From contig JAEOAD010001513.1 of the NCBI GenBank assembly GCA_036365145.1, positions 1-64,000 on the forward strand: a stretch of DNA of 64,000 bases, read 5' to 3'. The first letter of the stretch is position 1, and every line of letters starts with the position of its first letter. This DNA is from Orientallactaga sibirica. Lineage: Eukaryota; Chordata; Mammalia; Rodentia; Dipodidae. Of this stretch, positions 37,401-50,100 are shown piece by piece. The notes under the pieces were generated by a model, which searched no databases, had not been told where the DNA came from, and saw only the letters and a list, made by a program, of their open reading frames with translations. A program made the translations under genes and the position numbers.

Positions 37401-40400
37401 TTCTAAAGTAGTTTCTTGAGAAAACAAACATCTTCATTGCGCAACATTGTACTGTGTGAAATAAGCTAATTCGGTTCTAGGAATCACTTGCTTTCCTACA
37501 AAGAAGGTTGAGTGCAGCAAGTTCAAACTTTCCTAGTTTGTGTAATCTAACAAGATGTACAAGTTAGTAGATTCGCCTCATTTCTAAAGTAGTTTCTTGA
37601 GAAAACAAACATCTTCATTGCCGAACATTGTACTGTGTGAAATAAGCTAATTCGGTTCTAGGAATCACTTGCTTTCCTACAAAGAAGGTTGAGTGCAGCA
37701 AGTTCAAACTTTCCTAGTTTGTGTAATCTAACAAGATGTACAAGTTAGTAGATTCGCCTCATTTCTAAAGTAGTTTCTTGAGAAAACAAACATCTTCATT
37801 ACCGAACATTGTACTGTGTGAAATAAGCTAATTCGGTTCTAGGAATCACTTGCTTTCCTACAAAGAAGGTTGAGTGCAGCAAGTTCAAACTTTCCTAGTT
37901 TGTGTAATCTAACAAGATGTACAAGTTAGTAGATTCGCCTCATTTCTAAAGTAGTTTCTTGAGAAAACAAACATCTTCATTGCCGAACATTGTACTGTGT
38001 GAAATAAGCTAATTCGGTTCTAGGAATCACTTGCTTTCCTACAAAGAAGGTTGAGTGCAGCAAGTTCAAACTTTCCTAGTTTGTGTAATCTAACAAGATG
38101 TACAAGTTAGTAGATTCGCCTCATTTCTAAAGTAGTTTCTTGAGAAAACAAACATCTTCATTGCGAACATTGTACTGTGTGAAATAAGCTAATTCGGTTC
38201 TAGGAATCACTTGCTTTCCTACAAAGAAGGTTGAGTGCAGCAAGTTCAAACTTTCCTAGTTTGTGTAATCTAACAAGATGTACAAGTTAGTAGATTCGCC
38301 TCATTTCTAAAGTAGTTTCTTGAGAAAACAAACATCTTCATTGCGAACATTGTACTGTGTGAAATAAGCTAATTCGGTTCTAGGAATCACTTGCTTTCCT
38401 ACAAAGAAGGTTGAGTGCAGCAAGTTCAAACTTTCCTAGTTTGTGTAATCTAACAAGATGTACAAGTTAGTAGATTCGCCTCATTTCTAAAGTAGTTTCT
38501 TGAGAAAACAAACATCTTCATTGCCGAACATTGTACTGTGTGAAATAAGCTAATTCAGTTCTAGGAATCACTTGCTTTCCTACAAAGAAGGTTGAGTGCA
38601 GCAAGTTCAAACTTTCCTAGTTTGTGTAATCTAACAAGATGTACAAGTTAGTAGATTCGCCTCATCTCTAAAGTAGTTTCTTGAGAAAACAAACATCTTC
38701 ATTGCCGAACATTGTACTGTGTGAAATAAGCTAATTCGGTTCTAGGAATCACTTGCTTTCCTACAAAGAAGGTTGAGTGCAGCAAGTTCAAACTTTCCTA
38801 GTTTGTGTAATCTAACAAGATGTACAAGTTAGTAGATTCGCCTCATTTCTAAAGTAGTTTCTTGAGAAAACAAACATCTTCATTGCGAACATTGTACTGT
38901 GTGAAATAAGCTAATTCGGTTCTAGGAATCACTTGCTTTCCTACAAAGAAGGTTGAGTGCAGCAAGTTCAAACTTTCCTAGTTTGTGTAATCTAACAAGA
39001 TGTACAAGTTAGTAGATTCGCCTCATTTCTAAAGTAGTTTCTTGAGAAAACAAACATCTTCATTGCCGAACATTGTACTGTGTGAAATAAGCTAATTCGG
39101 TTCTAGGAATCACTTGCTTTCCTACAAAGAAGGTTGAGTGCAGCAAGTTCAAACTTTCCTAGTTTGTGTAATCTAACAAGATGTACAAGTTAGTAGATTC
39201 GCCTCATTTCTAAAGTAGTTTCTTGAGAAAACAAACATCTTCATTGCTGAACATTGTACTGTGTGAAATAAGCTAATTCGGTTCTAGGAATCACTTGCTT
39301 TCCTACAAAGAAGGTTGAGTGCAGCAAGTTCAAACTTTCCTAGTTTGTGTAATCTAACAAGATGTACAAGTTAGTAGATTCGCCTCATTTCTAAAGTAGT
39401 TTCTTGAGAAAACAAACATCTTCATTGCGAACATTGTACTGTGTGAAATAAGCTAATTCGGTTCTAGGAATCACTTGCTTTCCTACAAAGAAGGTTGAGT
39501 GCAGCAAGTTCAAACTTTCCTAGTTTGTGTAATCTAACAAGATGTACAAGTTAGTAGATTCGCCTCATTTCTAAAGTAGTTTCTTGAGAAAACAAACATC
39601 TTCATTGCCGAACATTGTACTGTGTGAAATAAGCTAATTCGGTTCTAGGAATCACTTGCTTTCCTACAAAGAAGGTTGAGTGCAGCAAGTTCAAACTTTC
39701 CTAGTTTGTGTAATCTAACAAGATGTACAAGTTAGTAGATTCGCCTCATTTCTAAAGTAGTTTCTTGAGAAAACAAACATCTTCATTGCTGAACATTGTA
39801 CTGTGTGAAATAAGCTAATTCGGTTTTAGGAATCACTTGCTTTCCTACAAAGAAGGTTGAGTGCAGCAAGTTCAAACTTTCCTAGTTGTGTAATCTAACA
39901 AGATGTACAAGTTAGTAGATTCGCCTCATTTCTAAAGTAGTTTCTTGAGAAACAAACATCTTCATTGCCGAACATTGTACTGTGTGAAATAAGCTAATTC
40001 GGTTCTAGGAATCACTTGCTTTCCTACAAAGAAGGTTGAGTGCAGCAAGTTCAAACTTTCCTAGTTTGTGTAATCTAACAAGATGTACAAGTTAGTAGAT
40101 TCGCCTCATTTCTAAAGTAGTTTCTTGAGAAAACAAACATCTTCATTGCGAACATTGTACTGTGTGAAATAAGCTAATTCGGTTCTAGGAATCACTTGCT
40201 TTCCTACAAAGAAGGTTGAGTGCAGCAAGTTCAAACTTTCCTAGTTTGTGTAATCTAACAAGATGTACAAGTTAGTAGATTCGCCTCATTTCTAAAGTAG
40301 TTTCTTGAGAAAACAAACATCTTCATTGCGAACATTGTACTGTGTGAAATAAGCTAATTCGGTTCTGGGAATCACTTGCTTTCCTACAAAGAAGGTTGAG

Positions 40401-43400
40401 TGCAGCAAGTTCAAACTTTCCTAGTTTGTGTAATCTAACAAGATGTACAAGTTAGTAGATTCGCCTCATTTCTAAAGTAGTTTCTTGAGAAAACAAACAT
40501 CTTCATTGCAGAACATTGTACTGTGTGAAATAAGCTAATTCGGTTCTAGGAATCACTTGCTTTCCTACAAAGAAGGTTGAGTGCAGCAAGTTCAAACTTT
40601 CCTAGTTTGTGTAATCTAACAAGATGTACAAGTTAGTAGATTCGCCTCATTTCTAAAGTAGTTTCTTGAGAAAACAAACATCTTCATTGCTGAACATTGT
40701 ACTGTGTGAAATAAGCTAATTCGGTTCTAGGAATCACTTGCTTTCCTACAAAGAAGGTTGAGTGCAGCAAGTTCAAACTTTCCTAGTTTGTGTAATCTAA
40801 CAAGATGTACAAGTTAGTAGATTCGCCTCATTTCTAAAGTAGTTTCTTGAGAAAACAAACATCTTCATTGCCGAACATTGTACTGTGTGAAATAAGCTAA
40901 TTCGGTTCTAGGAATCACTTGCTTTCCTACAAAGAAGGTTGAGTGCAGCAAGTTCAAACTTTCCTAGTTTGTGTAATCTAACAAGATGTACAAGTTAGTA
41001 GATTCGCCTCATTTCTAAAGTAGTTTCTTGAGAAAACAAACATCTTCATTGCCAAACATTGTACTGTGTGAAATAAGCTAATTTGGTTCTAGGAATCACT
41101 TGCTTTCCTACAAAGAAGGTTGAGTGCAGCAAGTTCAAACTTTCCTAGTTTGTGTAATCTAACAAGATGTACAAGTTAGTAGATTCGCCTCATTTCTAAA
41201 GTAGTTTCTTGAGAAAACAAACATCTTCATTGCCGAACATTGTACTGTGTGAAATAAGCTATTTCGGTTCTAGGAATCACTTGCTTTCCTACAAAGAAGG
41301 TTGAGTGCAGCAAGTTCAAACTTTCCTAGTTTGTGTAATCTAACAAGATGTACAAGTTAGTAGATTCGCCTCATTTCTAAAGTAGTTTCTTGAGAAAACA
41401 AACATCTTCATTGCCGAACATTGTACTGTGTGAAATAAGCTAATTCGGTTCTAGGAATCACTTGCTTTCCTACAAAGAAGGTTGAGTGCAGCAAGTTCAA
41501 ACTTTCCTAGTTTGTGTAATCTAACAAGATGTACAAGTTAGTAGATTCGCCTCATTTCTAAATGTAGTTTCTTGAGAAAACAAACATCTTCATTGCCAAA
41601 CATTGTACTGTGTGAAATAAGCTAATTCGGTTCTAGGAATCACTTGCTTTCCTACAAAGAAGGTTGAGTGCAGCAAGTTCAAACTTTCCTAGTTTGTGTA
41701 ATCTAACAAGATGTACAAGTTAGTAGATTCGCCTCATTTCTAAAGTAGTTTCTTGAGAAAACAAACATCTTCATTACTGAACATTGTACTGTGTGAAATA
41801 AGCTAATTCGGTTCTAGGAATCACTTGCTTTCCTACAAAGAAGGTTGAGTGCAGCAAGTTCAAACTTTCCCTAGTTTGTGTAATCTAACAAGATGTACAA
41901 GTTAGTAGATTCGCCTCATTTCTAAAGTAGTTTCTTGAGAAAACAAACATCTTCATTGCCAACATTGTACTGTGTGAAATAAGCTAGTTCGGTTCTAGGA
42001 ATCACTTGCTTTCCTACAAAGAAGGTTGAGTGCAGCAAGTTCAAACTTTCCTAGTTTGTGTAATCTAACAAGATGTACAAGTTAGTAGATTCGCCTCATT
42101 TCTAAAGTAGTTTCTTGAGAAAACAAACATCTTCATTGCCAAACATTTTACTGTGTGAAATAAGCTAATTCGGTTCTAGGAATCACTTGCTTTCCTACAA
42201 AAGAAGGTTAGTGCAGCAAGTTCAAACTTTCCTAGTTTGTGTAATCTAACAAGATGTACAAGTTAGTAGATTCGCCTCATTTCTAAAGTAGTTTCTTGAG
42301 AAAACAAACATCTTCATTGCCGAACATTGTACTGTGTGAAATAAGCTAATTCGGTTCTAGGAATCACTTGCTTTCCTACAAAGAAGGTTGAGTGCAGCAA
42401 GTTCAAACTTTCCTAGTTTGTGTAATCTAACAAGATGTACAAGTTAGTAGATTTGCCTCATTTCTAAAGTAGTTTCTTGAGAAAACAAACATCTTCATTG
42501 CGAACATTGTACTGTGTGAAATAAGCTAATTCGGTTCTAGGAATCACTTGCTTTCCTACAAAGAAGGTTGAGTGCAGCAAGTTCAAACTTTCCTAGTTTG
42601 TGTAATCTAACAAGATGTACAAGTTAGTAGATTCGCCTCATTTCTAAAGTAGTTTCTTGAGAAAACAAACATCTTCATTGCCGAACATTGTACTGTGTGA
42701 AATAAGCTAATTCGGTTCTAGGAATCACTTGCTTTCCTACAAAGAAGGTTGAGTGCAGCAAGTTCAAACTTTCCTAGTTTGTGTAATCTAACAAGATGTA
42801 CAAGTTAGTAGATTCGCCTCATTTTTAAAGTAGTTTCTTGAGAAAACAAACATCTTCATTGCCGAACATTGTACTGTGTGAAATAAGCTAATTCGGTTCT
42901 AGGAATCACTTGTTTTTTCCTACAAAGAAGGTTGAGTGCAGCAAGTTCAAACTTTCCTAGTTTGTGTAATCTAACAAGATGTACAAGTTAGTAGATTCGC
43001 CTCATTTCTAAAGTAGTTTCTTGAGAAAACAAACATCTTCATTGCGAACATTGTACTGTGTGAAATAAGCTAATTCGGTTCTAGGAATCACTTGCTTTCC
43101 TACAAAGAAGGTTGAGTGCAGCAAGTTCAAACTTTCCTAGTTTGTGTAATCTAACAAGATGTACAAGTTAGTAGATTCGCCTCATTTCTAAAGTAGTTTC
43201 TTGAGAAAACAAACATCTTCATTGCTGAACATTGTACTGTGTGAAATAAGCTAATTCGGTTCTAGGAATCACTTGCTTTCCTACAAAGAAGGTTGAGTGC
43301 AGCAAGTTCAAACTTTCCTAGTTTGTGTAATCTAACAAGATGTACAAGTTAGTAGATTCGCCTCATTTCTAAAGTAGTTTCTTGAGAAAACAAACATCTT

Positions 43401-45340
43401 CATTGCCGAACATTGTACTGTGTGAAATAAGCTAATTCGGTTCTAGGAATCCGTTGCTTTCCTACAAAGAAGGTTGAGTGCAGCAAGTTCAAACTTTCCT
43501 AGTTTGTGTAATCTAACAAGATGTACAAGTTAGTAGATTCGCCTCATTTCTAAAGTAGTTTCTTGAGAAAACAAACATCTTCATTGCCGAACATTGTACT
43601 GTGTGAAATAAGCTAATTCGGTTCTAGGAATCACTTGCTTTCCTACAAAGAAGGTTGAGTGCAGCAAGTTTAAACTTTCCTAGTTTGTGTAATCTAACAA
43701 GATGTACAAGTTAGTAGATTCGCCTCATTTTTAAAGTAGTTTCTTGAGAAAACAAACATCTTCATTGCGAACATTGTACTGTGTGAAATAAGCTAATTCG
43801 GTTCTAGGAATCACTTGCTTTCCTACAAAGAAGGTTGAGTGCAGCAAGTTCAAACTTTCCTAGTTTGTGTAATCTAACAAGATGTACAAGTTAGTAGATT
43901 CGCCTCATTTCTAAAGTAGTTTCTTGAGAAAACAAACATCTTCATTTGCGAACATTGTACTGTGTGAAATAAGCTAATTCGGTTCTAGGAATCACTTGCT
44001 TTCCTACAAAGAAGGTTGAGTGCAGCAAGTTCAAACTTTCCTAGTTTGTGTAATCTAACAAGATGTACAAGTTAGTAGATTCGCCTCATTTCTAAAGTAG
44101 TTTCTTGAGAAAACAAACATCTTCATTGCCGAACATTGTACTGTGTGAAATAAGCTAATTCGGTTCTAGGAATCACTTGCTTTCCTACAAAGAAGGTTGA
44201 GTGCAGCAAGTTCAAACTTTCCTAGTTTGTGTAATCTAACAAGATGTACAAGTTAGTAGATTCGCCTCATTTTCAAAGTAGTTTCTTGAGAAAACAAACA
44301 TCTTCATTGCTGAACATTGTACTGTGTGAAATAAGCTAATTCGGTTCTAGGAATCACTTGCTTTCCTACAAAGAAGGTTGAGTGCAGCAAGTTCAAACTT
44401 TCCTAGTTTGTGTAATCTAACAAGATGTACAAGTTAGTAGATTCGCCTCATTTCTAAAGTAGTTTCTTGAGAAAACAAACATCTTCATTGCCGAACATTG
44501 TACTGTGTGAAATAAGCTAATTCGGTTCTAGGAATCACTTGCTTTCCTACAAAGAAGGTTGAGTGCAGCAAGTTCAAACTTTCCTAGTTTGTGTAATCTA
44601 ACAAGATGTACAAGTTAGTAGATTTGCCTCATTTCAAAACTAGTTTCTTTGAAAACAAACATCTTCATTGCCGAACACTGTACTGTGTGAAATAAGCTCA
44701 TTCGGTTCTAGGAATCACTTGCTTTCCTACAAAGAAGGTTGAGTGCAGCAAGTTCAAACTTTCCTAGTTTGTGTAATCTAACAAGATGTACAAGTTAGTA
44801 GATTCACCTCATTTCTAAAGTAGTTTCTTGAGAAAACAAACATCTTCATTGCCGAACATTGTACTGTGTGAAATAAGCTAATTCGGTTTCTAGGAATCAG
44901 TTGCTTTTCTACAAAGACAGGTTGAGTGCAGCAAGTTCAAACTTTCCTAGTTTGTGTAATCTAACAAGATGTACAAGTTAGTAGATTCGCCTCATTTCTA
45001 AGTAGTTTCTTGAGAAAACAAACATCTTCATTGCAGAACATTGTACTGTTTGAAATAAGCTAATTCGGTTCTAGGAATCACTTGCTTTCCTACAAAGAAG
45101 GTTGAGTGCAGCAAGTTCAAACTTTCCTAGTTTGTGTAATCTAACAAGATGTACAAGTTAGTAGATTCGCCTCATTTTTAAAGTAGTTTCTTGAGAAAAC
45201 AAACATCTTCATTTTCGAACATTGTACTGTGTGAAATAAGCTAATTCGGTTCTAGGAATCACTTGCTTTCCTACAAAGAAGGTTGAGTGCAGCAAGTTCA
45301 AACTTTCCTAGTTTGTGTAATCTAACAAGATGTACAAGTT

Positions 45341-48300
45341 AGTAGATTTGACTCATTTTTAAAGTAGTTTCTTCAGAAAACAAACATCTTCATATCCGAA
45401 CATTGTACTGGGTGAAATAAGCTAGTTCGGTTCTAGGAATCTGTTGCTTTCCTACAAAAAAATTTGAGTGCAGAAAGTTCAAACTTTCCTTGTTAATGTT
45501 ATCCAAAAAGATGTCCAAGTTAGTAGATTCGACTCATTTGTAAAGTAGTTTGTTGAGAAAAGAAACATCTTCATTACCGAACATTGTACTGTGTGAAATA
45601 AGCTAATTCGGTTCTAGGAATCACTTGCTTTCCTACAAAGAAGGTTGAGTGCAGCAAGTTCAAACTTTCCTTGTTAATGTATTCTGAAAAGATGCACAAC
45701 TTAGTAGATTCGCCTCATTTCTAAAGTAGTTTGTTTGGAAAACAAACATCTTCATTACCGAACATTGTACTGTGTGAAATAAGCTAATTCGGTTCTAGGA
45801 ATCCCTTTCTTTCCTACAAAGAAGGTTGAGTGCAGCAAGTTCAAACTTTCCTAGTTTGTGTAATCTAACAAGATGTACAAGTTAGTAGATTCACCTCATT
45901 TCTAAAGTAGTTTCTTGAGAAAACAAACATCTTCATTGCCGAACAATGTACTGTGTGAAATAAGTTAATTCGGTTCTAGGAATCACTTTCTTTTCTACAA
46001 AGAAGGTTGAGTGCAGCAAGTTCAAACTTTCCTAGTTAATGTAATCTAAAAAGATGTACAAGTTAGTAGATTCGCCTCATTTCTAATGTAGTTTGTTTAG
46101 AAAACAAACATCTTCATTGCCGAACATTGTACTATGAGAAATAAACTAGTTCGGTTCTAGGAATCACTTGCTTTCCTACGAAGAAGGTTGAGTGCAGCAA
46201 GTTCAAACTTTGCTAGTTTGTGTAATCTAACAAGATGTCTAAGATAGTAGATTCTCCTCATTTGTAAAGTAGTTTTTTGAGAAAACAAACATCTTCATTG
46301 CCCAACATGTACTGTGTGAAATAAGCTAATTCAGTTCTAATTATCAGTTGCTTTCCTACAAAGAAGGTTGAGTACAGCAAGTTCAAAATTTCCTTGTTAA
46401 TGTATTCTAAAATGATGCACAACTTAGTAGATTCGCCTCATTTCTAAAGTAGTTTGTTTGGAAAACAAACGTCTTCATTACCGAACAGTGTACTATGTGA
46501 AATAAGCTTGTTGGGTTCTGTGAATCACTTTCTTTCCTACGAAGAAGGTTGAGTGCAGCAAGTTCAAACTTTCCTAGTTTGTGTAATCTATCAACATGTA
46601 CAAGTTAGGAGATTCGCCTCATTTCTAATGTAGTTTCTTTAGAAAACAAACATCTTCAGTACCGAACACTGTACTGTGTGAAATAAGTTAATTCGGTTCT
46701 AGGAATCAGTTTCCTTTCCTGAAGAGAAGGTTGAGTGCAGCAAGTTCAAACTTTCCTTGTTTAATGTAATCTAAAAAGATGTCCAAGTTAGTAGATTCGC
46801 CTCATTTTTAAAGTAGTTTCTCGAGAAAATGAACATCTTCATTGCCGAACATTGTACTTTGTGAAATAAGCTAATTCCGTTCTAGGAACCAGTTGCTTTC
46901 CTACAAAGAAGGTTGTGTGCAGCAAGTTAGACTTTCCTTGTTAATGTAATCCAAAAAGATGTCCAAGTTAGTAGATTCGCCTCATTTGTAAAGTAGTTTG
47001 GTGAGAAAAGTAACATCTTCATTGCCGAACATTGTACTGTGTGAGATAAGCCAATTTGGCTCTAGGAATCAGTTGCTTTCCTACGAAGAAGGTTGAGTGC
47101 AGCAAATTCAAACTTTGCTAGTTTGTGTAATCTGACAAGAGGTACAAATTAGGAGATTCACCTCATTTCTAATGTAGTTTTTTTAGAAAACAAACATCTT
47201 CATTACCGAACACTGTAGTATGTGAAATAAGGTAGTTCGGTTCTTGGAATCACCTGCTTTCCTACGAAGAAGGTTGAGTGCAACAAGTTCTAACTTTCCT
47301 AGTTTCTGTAATCTAACAAGAGGTACAAATTAGTAGATTCACCTCATTTCTAATGTAGTTTTTTTAGAATACAAACATCTTCAGTTCCGAACACTGTACT
47401 GTGTGAAATAAGTTAATTCGGTTCTAGGAATCAGTTTCCTTCTATGAAGAGGGTTGAGTTTAGCAAGGTCAAACTTTCCTTGTTAATGTAATCTAAAAAG
47501 ATGTCCAAGTTAGTAGATTCACCTCAATTTTAAAGTAGTTTCTTGAGAAAACAAACATCTTCATTGCCGAACATTGTACTTTGTGAAATAAGCTAATTTG
47601 GTTGTAGGAATCAGTTGCTTTCCTACAAAGAAGGTTGAGTGCAGCAAGTTCAAACTTTCCTTGTTAATGTAATCTAAAATATGTCCAAGTTAGTAGATTC
47701 GCCTCTTTGTAAAGTAGTTTGTTGAGAAAAGAAACATCTTCATTGCCGAACATTGTACTGTGTGAAAAAAGCTAATTTGGTTCTAGGAATCAGTTGCTTT
47801 ACTACGATGAAGGTTGAGTGCAGCAAATTCAAACTTTGCTAGTTTCTGTAATCTAACAAGAGGTACAAATTAGTAGATTCACCTCATTTCTAATGTAGTT
47901 TCTTTAGAAAACAAACATCTTCAGTACTGAACACTGTACTGTCTGAAATAAGTTAATTCGGTTCTAGGAATCAGTTTCCTTTCTACGAAGAAGGTTCAGT
48001 GCAGCAAGTTCAAACTTTCCTAGTTTGTTTAATCTAACAAGATGTTCAACTTAGTAGATTCGCCTCATTTGTAAAGTAGTTTCTTTAGAAAACAAACATC
48101 TTCATTGCCAAACATTGTACTGGGTGAAATATGTTAATTCGGTTCTAGGAATCAGTTTCCTTTCTACGAAGATGGTTGAGTTTCACAAGGTCAAACCTTC
48201 CTTGTTAATGTAATCTAAAAAGATGTCCAAGTTAGTAGATTCGCCTCATTTGTAAAGTAGTTTGTTGATAAAAGAAACATCTTCATTGCTGAGCATTGTA

Positions 48301-50100
48301 CTGTGTGAAATAAGCTAATTCGCTTCTAGGAATCACTTACATTCCTACAAAGATTGTTGAGTGCAGCAAGGTCAAACATTCCTTGTTAATGTATTCTAAA
48401 AAGATGCACAACTTAGTAGATTCGCCTCATTTCTAAAGTAGGATGTTTAGAAAACAAACATCGTCATTACCGAACACTGTACTATGTGAAATAAGCTAGG
48501 TCGGTTCTGGGAATCACTTGCTTTGTACGAAGAAGGTTGAATGCAGCAAGTTCAAACTTTCCTAGTTTGTGTAATCTAACAAGAGGTACAAATTAGTAGA
48601 TTCACCTCATTTCTAATGTAGTTTCTTTAGAAAACAAACAACTTCAGTAACGAACACTGTACTCTGTGAAATAAGTTAATTCGGTTCTAGGAATCAGTTT
48701 CCTTCCTACTAAGATGGTTGAGTTTAGCAAGGTCAAACTTTCCTTGTTAATGTAATCTAAAAAGATGTCCAAGATAGTAGATTCGCCTCATTTGTAAAGT
48801 AGTTTGTTGAGAAAAGAAACATCTTCATTGCCGAACATTGTACTGTGTGAAATAAGCTAATTCGGTTCCTGGAATCACTTGCTCTCCTACAAAGAAGGTT
48901 GAGTGCAGCAAGTTCAAACTTTCCTTGTTAATGTATTCTAAAACGATGTCCAACTTAGTAGATTCGGCTCATTTCTAAAGTAGTTTGTTTGGAAAACAAA
49001 CGTCTTCATTACCGAACACTGTACGATGTGAAATAAGCTAGTTCGGTTCTGTTAATAACTTGCTTTCCTACGAAGAAGGTTGTGTGCAGCAAATGCAAAC
49101 TTTGTTAGTTTGTGTAATGTAACAAGAGGCAAAAATTAGTAGTTTAACCTCATTTCTAATGTAGTTTCTTTAGAAAACAAACATCTTCATTTCCGAACAC
49201 TGTACTGTGTGAAATAAGTTAATTTGGATCTAGGAATCAGTTTCCTTTCTACGAAGAAGGTTGAGTGCTGCAAGTTCAAACTTTCCTAGTTTGTGCAATC
49301 TAACAAGATGTACAAGTTAGTAGATTCACCTCATTTCTAATGTAGTTTCTTTAGAAAACAAACATCATCAGTACCAAACACTGTACTGTCTAAATAAGTT
49401 AATTCGGTTCTGGGAATCAGTTGCTTTCCTCCAAAGAATGTTGAGTGCAGCAAGTTCAAACTTTCCCTGTTAATGTAATCTAAAATGATGCACAAATTAG
49501 TAGATTCGCCTCATTTCTCAAGTAGTTTGTTTAGAAAACAAACATATTCATTACCAAGACTATACTATGTGAAATAAACTAGTTCGGTTCTAGGAATCAC
49601 TTGCTTTCCTAGAAGAAGGTTGAGTGCAGCAAGTAGAAACTTTCCTAGTTTGTGTAATCTAACAAGATATCTAAGGTAGTAGATTCGCCTCATTTGTAAA
49701 GTAGTTTGTTGAGAAAACAAACATCTTCATTGCCAAACATTGTACTGTGTGAAATAAGCTAATTCAGTTGTAGGAATCAGTTGCTTTCCTACAAAGAAGG
49801 TTGAGTGCAGCAAGTTCAAACTTTCCTTGTTAATGTAGTCTAAAAAGATGCACAACTTAGTAGATTCGCCTCATTTCTAATGTAGTTTCTTTAGAAAACA
49901 AACATCTTCAGTACCGAACACTGTACTCTGTGAAATAAGTTAATTCGGTTCTAGGAATCAGTTTTCTTTCTACGAAGATGGTTGAGTGCAGCAAGTTCAA
50001 ACTTTCCTTGTCAATGTAATCTAAAAAGATGTCCAAGTAAGTACATTCGCCTCATTTGTAACGTAGTTTGTTGAGAAAACAAACATCTTCATTGCCGAAC
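45341..50100 (+). repeat. Right intermediate satellite layer (diverged S1/S2/S3)
   Basis: Past about 45,340 the monomers abruptly become diverse. S1 markers (CAGTACCGAAC near 46,660 and 49,910, GAAGATGGTTGAG), S2 markers (GATGCACAACTT, AAGCTAATTC) and S3 markers (ACTATGTGAAATAAGCTAG, CACTTGCTTTCC, CTAGTTTGTG) all occur, mirroring the left intermediate layer. A local variant with AAGAGGTACAAATTAG and CTAATGTAG recurs between about 47,130 and 48,620. Confidence 0.9.

Larger units (their letters stand above)
21690..45340 (+). repeat. Homogenised satellite core, ~131 copies of one 180/181-bp monomer
   Basis: About 23.6 kb of near-identical monomers with AGTTTCTTGAGAAAAC, ATTGC(C)GAACATTG, AAGCTAATTCGG, CACTTGCTTTCC, CTAGTTTGTG and GATGTACAAG. 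Perfect runs occur, for example six consecutive identical 180-bp copies at 25,501-26,580. Most variation sits at one site: GCCGAAC gives 181 bp, GCGAAC gives 180 bp, and there are rarer T, A, CA, AT or TT versions. A few private variants occur, such as loss of GA in TTCTTGAGAAAAC near 26,594, 28,758 and 31,281. I find no regular higher-order period. Variation increases again after about 41,000. Confidence 0.97.

Noticed and set aside
23500..41000. Regular higher-order period in the core based on GCCGAAC/GCGAAC order
   Set aside because: I listed the variant at this site monomer by monomer; runs vary from one to seven with no repeating pattern I could defend.
21690..45340. CENP-B box in the monomer
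   Set aside because: ATTCGCCTCATTTCTAA carries the TTCG and the internal A at the right spacing but lacks the required CGGG half. No better match was found on either strand.
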